Source: Pseudoalteromonas luteoviolacea
Lineage (GTDB): Bacteria; Pseudomonadota; Gammaproteobacteria; Enterobacterales; Alteromonadaceae
DNA length: 64,000 nucleotides
Assembly (NCBI RefSeq): GCF_001750165.1
Contig: NZ_CP015411.1
Coordinates: 366,501-430,500 of the forward strand
Direction of reading: 5' to 3'
Position 1 is the stretch's first letter. Each line of letters starts with the position of its first letter. The notes under the pieces are model-generated. The model did no database searches. It saw nothing but the letters and a program-made list of their open reading frames with translations, and was not told the DNA's origin. Below are positions 33,344 to 43,700 of this stretch, one piece after another. A program made the position numbers and the translations under genes.

Positions 33344-33807
33344 AGCTTGTCGAAGCTGACCTCTATGTTTGCATTGCCATCTTCAGAGGTAAAAGGCATG
33401 ATAATTTTTGCGCCTTCGCATTTGTGGGTGATTGTGTGTCCAGGTCCAGAGACGACTAAAGGTGTAGCCATGTCAAAATCATAGCCTTTTTCACCAAGAA
33501 GGTTTTTTGCGCCACCGGTAACCATATTGGTTATTTCACCAACCATGTCTGTGACTTCTTCATTAATTTTTTCAGGTCGTTCACCTAGCATCCTTTCCAT
33601 AATTGCCAGAGCAAGGCTTTCATCAAAGGTAATTGAAAATGAGCCTTTGGTCTGTGGGCCAACCATACCTATTAGCCCAGATACGTCTCCACGGGCGACT
33701 TCATCTTTTTTTATCTTTGGTTTACCAGGCGTCAACTCTGTTTGCGCCATCGTCGCTAATACATTTATTAGTGAAGATAAAAAAGGGTTGATGAACTCAA
33801 CATTCAT
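33340..33807 (-). CDS. CheX-like chemotaxis phosphatase domain protein
   Basis: A 155-aa single-domain protein of the CheX/CheC-like fold (MNVEFINPFLSSLINVLATM ... GSFSITFDESLALAIMERMLGE). It has the catalytic-type E-x-x-N in MVGEITNMVTGGAK (Glu91, Asn94), which in CheX dephosphorylates CheY~P. No che genes are adjacent, so the response-regulator substrate is unknown. Coupled to yjbQ by a 4-bp overlap. Confidence 0.8.
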   Translation of the reverse strand: MNVEFINPFLSSLINVLATMAQTELTPGKPKIKKDEVARGDVSGLIGMVGPQTKGSFSITFDESLALAIMERMLGERPEKINEEVTDMVGEITNMVTGGAKNLLGEKGYDFDMATPLVVSGPGHTITHKCEGAKIIMPFTSEDGNANIEVSFDKL

Positions 33808-33878
33808 ATTATAGATCCCTTGTTTTATTCGTTATAACTGACATTAGTTTAAGTGTAGTGGCTTTTTTTCTAGCTGCA

Positions 33879-34313
33879 CTACTCTTGACACTTTTCACAA
33901 AGACCATGAGCTTCAATTGTCTGTGCTTTTACTTTAAAGCCTTTTTCAGCCGATAAGTTGTTTAACTCATGAGAAATGGCACCGGAATGTAATTCTTGTA
34001 CATGTCCACAGCTGTCACAGATCAAAAGCTGTACAGGGTGGATATGATCAAAATGGTGACACAACATAAATGAATTTGTGCTTTCGATTTTATGGATAAA
34101 ACCTAGCTCAGACAAAAAGTCGAGTGCACGATAAACCGTTGCGGGTTTGGCACTACTTTCTGTTATTTTTAGTTCTTCTAGCAAATCATAAGCGCCAACA
34201 CCACCTTGTTTAGTGGCCAGCAAGCGAAATACTTTTTCTCTAATTGGCGTAAAGCGTGCCCCGCGATTATCGCAGACTTGCTTAGCTTTTGTAACGAGTA
34301 GTTCTATATTCAT
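33879..34313 (-). CDS. zur: zinc uptake regulator Zur (Fur family)
   Basis: A 144-aa Fur-family repressor. The N-terminal winged helix includes RFTPIREKVFRLL and SSAKPATVYRALDFLSELGFIHKIES. The C-terminal metal-binding and dimer part has CHHFDHIHPVQLLICDSCGHV and the terminal HGLCEKCQE, giving two CxxC pairs typical of Zur. EAHGLC near the end matches E. coli Zur rather than Fur or PerR. No zinc transporter genes are adjacent in the window. Confidence 0.85.
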   Translation of the reverse strand: MNIELLVTKAKQVCDNRGARFTPIREKVFRLLATKQGGVGAYDLLEELKITESSAKPATVYRALDFLSELGFIHKIESTNSFMLCHHFDHIHPVQLLICDSCGHVQELHSGAISHELNNLSAEKGFKVKAQTIEAHGLCEKCQE

Positions 34314-34356
34314 ATTCTAAATCCTTACACTACTTCTCAATACTAACATATTCAAC

Positions 34357-36840
34357 TTAATAGTCTTGTATCGACAAGGATTTATTCTCAATATTCAACG
34401 GTTGTTGTGCATATTGCGCTAACCAAGCTTCAAAATCAATTTTTGACATAGGTTTACCTAAAAAGTAACCTTGGCCCAAGTCACAGCCAAGTGCCGCTAA
34501 GGTATCTAATTGTAGCTGGGTTTCTATGCCTTCGGCGATTACTTTTATACTTAAGTTATGGGCCATGGTGATTATGGTTTTAACGAGTTGCCTTACTTGT
34601 TCGCTGGTATGCATGTCAAAGATAAAGCTCTGATCTATTTTTACTACATCAAATGGGTATAAACGCAGATAGTTTAAAGAAGAATACCCGGTTCCAAAGT
34701 CATCCATTGATACAATCACGCCAAGTTGATGGAATTCAAACAGTGCGTCTTTAACAAGGGCATCTCCGGTGAGTAATACCCCTTCAGTGATCTCCAACTC
34801 AAGATACTGAGTGTCGATTTGGTACTTGTGGATCATGTGGCTGATAGTGTTGACCAGGTTGGGATCTTTAAATTGCCGAGGAGACAAATTAACAGCGATG
34901 CGATACGGATGAGGGTGTAATGTTTGCAAATGCAGGATTTGCAACATAGCTTGCTCTAGTACAAACTCGCCAAGTTCGATGATATACCCAGTTTGCTCTG
35001 CAAGTGGAATGAACTCTGCCGGTGAGATCCAACCTAACTCCTCATTGTGCCAGCGAAGCAGGGCTTCGGCACCCACGACAAAGCCATTGGACAAATCATA
35101 CTGAGGTTGAAAGTAGACTTCAAACTCTTGGTTAGCAAGTGCACTTCGCATGTGCTCTTCGAGCTTCAAGCGGCGGTTGAGGTCTTGGCTCATACTTTCT
35201 GTAAAGAATGAAAAGGTATTTCGACCCATTTGTTTGGCGCTGTACATGGCCGAATCTGCTTTTCTCAATAAATCATTGGGGGAGTCTGCGTCGTCGGGGA
35301 ATACCGCGATACCTAGGCTCAAAGATATCGTGAATGCACGCTCGTCAATTTCAAATGGAGAGCGAAATAATTGCACGAGTTTGGTCGCTATGGCGGTGAT
35401 ATCGTGATGGGTCTGAATGTCACCCAATAAGAGAATGAACTCATCGCCACCAAGGCGGGCGACGGTGTCATGTTTACGCAGGGCCGTTTTTAATATTTTG
35501 GCAGAATGGATCAGTACTTTATCACCCACTTCATGGCCCATAGAGTCATTTACTTTTTTGAAATCATCCAAATCGATAAAGCCGACAGCAATGAGCTGCT
35601 GGTTTCGTTTTGCTTCATGAATCATTTGTTGCAACCGATCAAGTGCCAAAAAGCGGTTGGGTAGGCTGGTTAAAGTATCGTAAAAAGCATGTTTGAGTAT
35701 GACTTCTTCTTGGCGTTTTTGATCCGTAATATCTCGAACTGCAATCACTAATTTATTTGAGTTGGGGATCGCATTGAGGCGCGCCTCAAAATGTTTGCTG
35801 TTTTCGCTGCTATCTAATTTATAATCTATTCGTGTCAATTGGCCACTTTGCTCAATCGTTGATATTGCTTTTGAAAAGTGCTTTGCTGCATGTGCTGGGA
35901 GTATATCGATGAGCTTTTGACCTACAAATTGAGACTCTGGCATCGGTAGGTTGTCGCCATTGCCGTAATGACATTCTAAAATTTTTCCCTGTTTATCGAT
36001 GATAAAAAAGATATCTGGTAAGGCAGAAAAAATACCTTCGAGCATACTGTGTTGCTCTATGGCTGTTTGCTCTGCATATTTTTGTTGCTTAAATCCAAGC
36101 TCAAGCGTGTATGACGCTTTTGCGATGTTGTTTGCCAGTTGTTTGAGCTCTCCCTTACCCTCAATACTGTGTTCACGAATAAATTTAAAATCTCCTAGCT
36201 GATTACTATATTGGACCAGCGTAGCAATAGGGCGATGAATAAAGTAATAAGTGATGACAAGCGCTAAAAGCGAAATAAAAATGATCGCGAAAACAATAAA
36301 CCATGCATTGTGATTGTAGTGAGTCAGTAATTGGGTAAAGGTTTCAGATAAATCATATTGGCTATAGATAACGAGTCCACGCTCTGTTGCTGAATTTTGT
36401 GAACTTGTGAGTGGCGGTATGATTTGATAGGTGGCTAACATATTTTTTGGCTTATTAAAATAATGCACTAGCGCTGTGGAGGATTGATACAGTGCTACTT
36501 TGTGAGCAAGCGGAAACAAGGTTTTGGCATTTAATCCAATGTGTTTTTTTTCTGAACTAAACAATATATTTAATTGCTGATCTGTAATTGTGATCGAAGA
36601 GTGTGGCGTAATCTGCGCTGTTGCATGCAGCAAAGTACGAATTTCTGCTGTTGAATTCGTACCGATACTTTGCGCCAAAGACATTGAAATTTGTTTGGCT
36701 GTTGTCAGCGTTTGCTCGACAATGAATGCTTTTTTAACCTGATAACTGAAAATAATGAGCACGCATGCAAAAACGGCTGCGGAAATAGTGGAAAGAATCG
36801 TTAACCAAAATTTGAGGTTAATTGAGTACGCTTTATCCAT
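34357..36840 (-). CDS. membrane-bound PAS-GGDEF-EAL protein
   Basis: An 827-aa c-di-GMP signalling protein. Two transmembrane helices (about 10-32 and 182-206) flank a periplasmic sensor region of about 150 aa. A PAS domain (about 265-375), a GGDEF domain with intact GGDEF at residues 464-468 (RLGGDEFILLLGD), and an EAL domain starting EALLRW (592-594) with DDFGTGYSSL follow. Both motifs look catalytically competent, so the net activity cannot be told. The start at 36840 (MDKAYSINLKFW) has GAGGGA upstream and is preferred to 36876. It is transcribed divergently from the NRPS locus. Confidence 0.88.
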   Translation of the reverse strand: MDKAYSINLKFWLTILSTISAAVFACVLIIFSYQVKKAFIVEQTLTTAKQISMSLAQSIGTNSTAEIRTLLHATAQITPHSSITITDQQLNILFSSEKKHIGLNAKTLFPLAHKVALYQSSTALVHYFNKPKNMLATYQIIPPLTSSQNSATERGLVIYSQYDLSETFTQLLTHYNHNAWFIVFAIIFISLLALVITYYFIHRPIATLVQYSNQLGDFKFIREHSIEGKGELKQLANNIAKASYTLELGFKQQKYAEQTAIEQHSMLEGIFSALPDIFFIIDKQGKILECHYGNGDNLPMPESQFVGQKLIDILPAHAAKHFSKAISTIEQSGQLTRIDYKLDSSENSKHFEARLNAIPNSNKLVIAVRDITDQKRQEEVILKHAFYDTLTSLPNRFLALDRLQQMIHEAKRNQQLIAVGFIDLDDFKKVNDSMGHEVGDKVLIHSAKILKTALRKHDTVARLGGDEFILLLGDIQTHHDITAIATKLVQLFRSPFEIDERAFTISLSLGIAVFPDDADSPNDLLRKADSAMYSAKQMGRNTFSFFTESMSQDLNRRLKLEEHMRSALANQEFEVYFQPQYDLSNGFVVGAEALLRWHNEELGWISPAEFIPLAEQTGYIIELGEFVLEQAMLQILHLQTLHPHPYRIAVNLSPRQFKDPNLVNTISHMIHKYQIDTQYLELEITEGVLLTGDALVKDALFEFHQLGVIVSMDDFGTGYSSLNYLRLYPFDVVKIDQSFIFDMHTSEQVRQLVKTIITMAHNLSIKVIAEGIETQLQLDTLAALGCDLGQGYFLGKPMSKIDFEAWLAQYAQQPLNIENKSLSIQDY

Positions 36841-37237
36841 TGTTATTCCCTCATTACCGCGCCTGCCTTTGAACATGAAGATCTGCTACACATTGGTTAG
36901 TCCATTAATGACGTTTGCTGGTGATGATTGCGAAGCTTAATAAGCCACTACCACAAACCTTATAACTTTTATGCTTTGGGTTATCCTCAAATCAGTATAG
37001 TTTAATTCGACAGATATAAATGGCCGATTTGAGTTTAAATGATTGACAGCGCTAGCATCTGACAAAGCTATCTGGCTGATCACGCTATGATAGGTCGTTA
37101 AGCGTCAACATGCGTTCATACAGCGATACTAGATTATTGGTAATCTCATCAGCATTGATTAACAACCTTCTAAGTGAAACTATAAACTGCATTTGAGGTT
37201 ATCTAGCCTGAGTCCTGCTTTGCATTGGAGAGAGTCA

Positions 37238-37253
37238 TAAAGTTTAAACTTTA
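37238..37253. promoter_or_regulatory. 16-bp perfect palindrome, candidate operator
   Basis: TAAAGTTTAAACTTTA equals its own reverse complement and lies about 490 bp upstream of the synthetase start. Possible transcription factor site; the regulator is unknown. Confidence 0.4.
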
Positions 37254-37485
37254 CGGAGGGTTATATCTTATCTATTTGTTAATTTTTGGTAATTTTGATT
37301 TATTTTTTTATTTTGTGTGATAGCATCTTAATGGCAGTAATTAATAAATAAAGAATATTCCGATTTTTAGGTAATGAGTATTGTTGTCTAGTTGTCTTGC
37401 CTGCATGAATAGCATTTTCTTTTATTAATAACCCTTTAAAATCAATATTATATTGGTTTTTGGGAAGTGGTAAAAGGTGTAGTCT

Positions 37486-37517
37486 ATTAACTTAACTTGC
37501 AGTGTTTAGAAGTTAAT
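37486..37517. promoter_or_regulatory. 8-bp inverted repeat upstream of the synthetase, candidate operator
   Basis: ATTAACTT (37486-37493) and AAGTTAAT (37510-37517) with a 16-nt spacer, about 220 bp before the first synthetase gene. The centre-to-centre distance of 24 bp is compatible with a dimeric regulator site. Confidence 0.35.
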
Positions 37518-37636
37518 TAACCTTCTTTTTTGCACGTCTACAAGCGTATGCGTAGTTGTGAACAGCTATATGTCACGCGGTTGTTAGTTCGTTGTGAATT
37601 TTAAATTGATTAATTTTTTTCAATTTTGTGGTTAGA

Positions 37637-37702
37637 GCTAGGATTGCGGTAACAGCCTTCATTGCATAGAACACAAAGCCTGTAAAGCGTCCAGATCCTA
37701 GC
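37637..37702. repeat. inverted repeat in the synthetase leader
   Basis: GCTAGGAT (37637-37644) and ATCCTAGC (37695-37702) could close a roughly 66-nt structured leader ending 37 bp before the start codon. It may be a leader RNA element or chance. Confidence 0.3.
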
Positions 37703-37739
37703 ACAGAGATCACTTAATCACTCTTTTTGTGGGCATGGC

Positions 37740-40700
37740 ATGAAAACAGACTTAGTGACTGCGTTAGTTACATTAGCTAATACCCGTGGTGGTGACACTG
37801 CGTATCAATACTTTTTCTCCGACGACCTTCCAAGTCAATCATTGACTTATCATCAGTTAGATCAACGAGCTAGACAAATAGCACAGCACTTAAGTGAGCA
37901 CTTTGAGCAAGGAGATCGTGCACTTTTACTATATAACTCTGGCTTTGCGTTTATCGAAGCATTTTTTGCGTGTCTATATGCTGGGATCATTGCTGTCCCA
38001 GTGTATCCACCAAAAAAGAATCAAAATATTACGCGGCTGCGAAGTATTATTGAGGACGCTGGAGCAACAGGTGTGTTGACCTCAGAGAAGGTGAATGAGA
38101 TAGCACGTCCATTGTTTGAGTCAGAAACGAGTCTCAATGACTTGGCACTGTTTACAACGGATACCATAAAGTGTGACGTTAAGCCTGATTGGCAAACCAT
38201 TTCAGTAAATGGCCAAGATTTGGCATTTTTACAATATACATCTGGCTCTACGGGTGCCCCAAAAGGGGTTATGGTCACCCATGATAACATTGTCGACAAC
38301 GAAGAAATGATGAAGGTGGCCTTTGGCCACAGTAGCAAAACGCCGATCGTCAGTTGGTTGCCTCACTTTCATGATATGGGACTTATTTTTGGCATATTGC
38401 AGCCAATTTACATTGGTGCGCCAGCGTGCTTAATGAATCCTACTTATTTTTTACAAAAACCAATACGTTGGCTCAAATTACTGACTGAGTTTAAAGGGGT
38501 GACATCCAGTGCCCCCAACTTTGCCTACGACTTGTGTGTTGATACCATCAAAGAAGAAGAATTGGCAGAGCTTGATTTATCCCATTGGCAATCAGCTCTA
38601 AATGGTGCTGAGCCCGTTCGTGCCAGTACCCTTGAGCGTTTCTACGAAAAGTTTAAGCAGTGCGGATTACGTAAAGAGAGTTTGTCTCCTTGCTATGGTA
38701 TGGCTGAAACAACGCTTTTTGCGACAGGGGGGACCTTGCTTTGCGAGCCGATAATTTTGACCCTAGATAATGACAAAATGCTGGATGGTGTGGCCAAAAT
38801 AAAAGAGCGTACCGTCGAAAATGGGAACAACGCAGAGTCATCTACTTACCAGGCTGTATCCAGTGGTCATACATGGTGTGAACATGAGGTTGCCATTGTG
38901 TCGCCAAGCACCCTAAAGCGCTGCAATGAAGGTGAAGTTGGCGAGATCTGGGTGAAAGGGGCGAGTGTCGCGAAAGGTTATTGGAATAAGCCTGAGCAAA
39001 CAAAAGCCATTTTTCAAGCGACTATTGCGGGTGAAGAAAGTGGAACTTATTTACGTACAGGCGATTTGGGCTTTTTACAGCAGCAGGCACTCTTTGTTAC
39101 TGGGCGTTCTAAAGATGTACTGATTTTCCGTGGTAAAAATTATTACCCACAAGATATTGAGCTCACAGTCAGCGAGTGTGATAGCGCACTCGAAAGCAAT
39201 GGCGGCGCGGCTTTTTATGTTCATGCTGACAATGAAGACAAATTGGTTATTGTACAGCAAGTCAAACGCACCGCTATTCGCAAGTTAGATCACAAACAAG
39301 TGATAGACAAAATAATCAGTGCCATTGTCGAGCAGCATGGTATAGCGCCTTATGACGTGGTTTTGATTAAGCCCAGCCGTTTGTGTAAAACATCCAGTGG
39401 CAAGGTGCAGCGTCAAGAAAATAAAGCGCATTATGAACAAGGGCGTTTTGAGGTTTTGGCGGCGTTTAAATCAGAACAACCAGACAATCAAGCTGCGCCT
39501 TTGCCTGCCAAAAATATACAGTCTAAATCAGAACACACCTTATATCGCAGCGCGTGTCAGCTACTGCAAACTATCATCGCGATGGAAGTCGGTGTAGAGC
39601 ATACAGCGTTAGATGTGGATGCCTCCTTTTTATCCTTGGGGGTGGACTCAATGAAGGCTGTGCGCATTTCTGGGGAGTTGATTGAACTACATGGCATCGA
39701 ACTTGAGTCGACCATTTTGTATGAGTATCCAAGCATCAGTGAGCTTGCTCAATATATTTGCCAATTTGATGAAGTGAAGGCTGCGCTGACTCAATCTAGT
39801 AAAGACAACCCACATATAGAATCAAAAAGTAAGCCAGAGCAATTGCGTGACGAGTCACAAAGTAAAGCTACGTCCAGTGCTGAGAGTCAAGAGACAGACA
39901 TTGCTGTCATCGGTATGGCCTGCCGATACCCTGGTGCCAATAATCTAGATGAATTATGGCAATTACTAAGCACTGAACAGGATGCCATTAGCACACCAAG
40001 TGAGCATCGCCAACAATTGTGTGCTGACGTGAATGCACAGCGCTTAGGCGGGTATCTAGATGACATTGCTGAATTTGACCACACGGTTTTTGGTATTTCA
40101 CCAAGCGAAGCAAAACACATTGACCCTCAGCACCGCTTACTGCTGGAAAACACTTTTCATGCGATTCAATCCGCGGGGTATATGCCAGTGCAATTGGCAG
40201 GCTTAAAGGTGGGAGTGTACGTTGGCATTTCACAAAGTGACTACTTTTCCCTGTCACAGCAAGTGCAAAAAAGTACCGCCTATCTCGGTACGGGTAATGC
40301 GCTGAGTATCGCAGCAAATCGACTATCGTATTTTTATAACTTTACTGGGCCTAGTTTGGCGATTGATACGGCATGTTCTTCGTCGCTGGTGGCGTTGCAT
40401 CATGCAGTGCAGGCGATAAGGTGTGGCGATATACCTCAGGCATTGGTGGCGGGCGTTAACCTGATTTTGAGCGATGATGTATCGCAAGCATGTGATAACG
40501 CACAGATGTTGGCTGCAGATGGACGATGCAAGACGTTTTCTGACAGTGCTAATGGCTATGTGCGCAGCGAAGGTGTTGGTTCTATTTTACTAAAACCTTT
40601 ATCGCAAGCCATCGAAGACAATGACCCGATTTATGGCGTGATCAAAGGGAGTGCAGTTAATCAAGACGGGCGCAGTAATGGGATCACTGCGCCCAATGGC

Positions 40701-43700
40701 CGGGCACAGCAGCAAGTGATCCAATCTGCGCTTGAGCATGCCGGTGTTAATGCACAAGATATTGATTATGTAGAAGCACATGGTACAGGGACAAAACTGG
40801 GCGACCCTATTGAGATGTCAGCTCTGCAACAGGCATACTGTCAGCAGCGCGGCAACACATTATTGGTGGGGTCAATCAAGGCGAATATTGGTCATTTAGA
40901 GTCGGCAGCGGGTCTGGCAGGTCTAATCAAAACCTTATTGTGCTTTAAACATCAACAGATCCCTGCGCAGCGTTATAGTGAGACGCTTAATAGCCATATT
41001 CCGTGGGCAAAATATGCCATAGCGATCCCAACCGGAGATACGCCTTGGCCAACCAATGAAGGGATACTGGGTTTAGCTGCGGTAAGTTCATTTGGTTTTG
41101 GTGGTACCAATGCACACGTCATTGTGGCACCGCCTTCAAAGAATAAAATAGCGCATAATCAACCAGTTAAGCAACCTAGTTGCTATGTGTTACCGCTCGC
41201 GACAAAGTCGCAGCAGGCGCTATCAAGCTGGGCAAAACAATTCGCACGCCAGCTGGAAACCCTTTGTGACAAAGCTGGTGCAGATTTAGTTGCGCAAGTC
41301 TCGACATCACCTGTGTTAAAAGGGGTTAAAAAAGCATTTTATGGCATAGATCGGCAGGCGCTAGTACAACAGCTGAATGATGCAGATGTGTCTGTGATAG
41401 CAACTAATCAAGGTGTAAGCACACCAAAAATGGTATTTTTATTCACAGGGCAGGGTGCGCAATACCCAGATATGGGCAAAGCGCTGTATCAATCTGATGA
41501 GGTGTTTAAAGCAGCCATAGATGAATGTGAGTCTCTGTTGCTTGCGCATTATGATGAGCGCTTAACTGATGTGCTTTACGCAGAGTCACATCATGAAAAA
41601 TTAAATCAAATTCGTTGGACCCAAGTCGCCATTTTTGCTGTCGAATACGCCATGGCAAAACGGCTTAACTCAATAGGTATTTTCCCTGATCTATTGATTA
41701 GTCATAGTGTCGGTGAATATGCCGCAGCGTGCATTGCCGGTGTAATGTCTTTGGCTGACGCAATTAAGTTGGTGAGCGCACGGGCGACCTTAATGCATGA
41801 GCTAGACCCAGGTGGCCAAATGGTTGCGGCAAGGTGCACGCTTGAACAAGCGCAATCTGTTGTTGCTGAGCATACACACACTGCTGCTATCTCCGCATAT
41901 CATGGGGCAGCCGGTGTGGTATTTTCAGGCGGCACGGATGCAATCACACTCATTTGTCAACAACTCACGACTATGGAAGTGCGCTTCAAAGTTCTGAATA
42001 CAGGGGCTGCATTTCACTCGCCACTTATGACGCCTATGTTAGAGGCGTTTGCTAAGGTGGTCAGTTCGGTCACATTGCATAAGCCGAAAATCGAGTTTGC
42101 CTCTTCAGTGACTGGCAAAGTAGAACAAGATAGAGTCACTGACGCCAAGTATTGGTGCGAGCAAATTACGCAACCAGTGCGATTTGATACCAGCTTACAG
42201 CCGTTGCATGAGATGGCGCCGATGTGTTTTATTGAGCTTGGTCCCAAACCGGTCTTAAGTGGCTTGATCCAAGAGAACTTGCCACGTATTGAGGCGACTT
42301 ATCTATCGGTGTTGCGTGATAAAGGGGATGATCGCGAGCGCTTAGGTGAGTGTATTGCCAACCTGTATGAGCTCGGTTTTGACATCAAGTGGCAGGATTT
42401 TTACACATTTTCGTCAGAGTCTAATCCCCAGCGCTTGCCGTTACCTCAGTATCCATTTGATAAGCATATGCATTGGATGGGAGAAATAGAACCATCATCA
42501 ACAACAGCCTCTAGCACCATATCGCCTCAACCTGTGACAGATGAGCTTCACAGAGCACAGGCGATAGAAGAATATATTTTATCCACTTTGGCAAAAGAAC
42601 TGGGGATGGATGCTGTGCAAATCGACCCGCATCTGGCGCTACTAGAAATGGGCGTGGATTCTTTGATGATAATGCGGGCTGTGCGTATGTTCGAAAAACA
42701 GTTCGATTTAGAGTTCAGTGTGCGGCAGTTTTATGAAGAGTTGAGCACGGTAGCAAACTTAGTGACCTATGTCGCTCAACATAGTGATTATCTGACGCTG
42801 GAAGAAGAGACTGTGGAGGAAAATACGCCGCCACACGCAGCACGTCCGCGATCTGAAAGCGCATCAATTAATGTACCTGATAATAACCACTTGATTGAGC
42901 GTGTTTGTACTGCACAGCTGCAAGCTGCCGCCAGCGTGAATAGTGAGGCTGCACAGCTCAGTGTATCCGATGTTACCGCTCAGCAGTTGGCTTGGCTTGG
43001 ACAGCAGCCAAAAGGAGAAGCGAGTGATAAGTCAACGCTTTCGACAGCCCCTCAAGCACGTTTTGCAGACTCAAAAGTTACGCCTTCAACAAGTGAGTCG
43101 ACTCATCAATCGATGGCATCTGTACTGCCTGGTTTTCAAGCCAAGCAGCTGCAGCGGCAAGCAGGTACTGAGGAAATGCGTCAGCACAGTGAGGCGCTCG
43201 GCACGCAGTACTGCCAAAAGACGGCAACTTCTAAGCAGCTGGTCTCTCAGCACAGGTCGCATCTTGCCGATTGTCGTGCATCAGCTGGGTTTAGGTTATC
43301 GAGCAAAGAAATGCTTTACCCTATTTTTGCTAAGCGCTGTGATGGTGCTCGAATTTGGGATATTGATGACAATGAATACATTGATATTACCATGGACTTT
43401 GGGGTGAATTTGTTTGGTCACAAACCCTCTTTTATCAACACGGCAATTTCTCAGCAATTAGAGTGTGGCATTCAGCTAGGGCTAGCAAGTCCGCAGGCCT
43501 GTGAGGCGGCTTCTCTTATCAGTGAGCTGACTGGGTTAGCCAGAGTCTCATTTTGTAATTCGGGCACTGAAGCGGTGATGACTGCACTGAGGCTTGCCAG
43601 AAATAAAACCAAACGACCGCGCATTGTTCAATTTGAAGGCGCTTATCACGGCCATTTTGATGGTACATTGGCGGCCGTCGCGCCCGATGGTGAGCGTGTG

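Larger units (their letters stand above)
36877..37739. other. long A+T-rich divergent intergenic region before the PKS-NRPS locus
   Basis: About 860 bp without a convincing gene on either strand. It separates the GGDEF-EAL gene (leftward) from the lipopeptide synthetase (rightward), so it must contain the locus promoter and likely operators. Several palindromes are listed separately. The ribosome binding site just before 37740 is weak (GTGGGC). Confidence 0.5.

Noticed and set aside
33290..33814. Plus-strand open frames opposite the CheX-like and YjbQ genes
   Set aside because: The minus-strand frames encode recognisable families with conserved motifs; the opposite frames have none.
37740..39500. 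A stand-alone long-chain acyl-CoA synthetase
   Set aside because: The adenylating domain is fused in frame to an ACP and KS and has FAAL-type motifs, so it loads an ACP rather than CoA.
42943..43407. A 154-residue open frame in another frame within the synthetase
   Set aside because: It has no recognisable motif and lies wholly within a coherent domain-bearing frame; it is a product of base composition.
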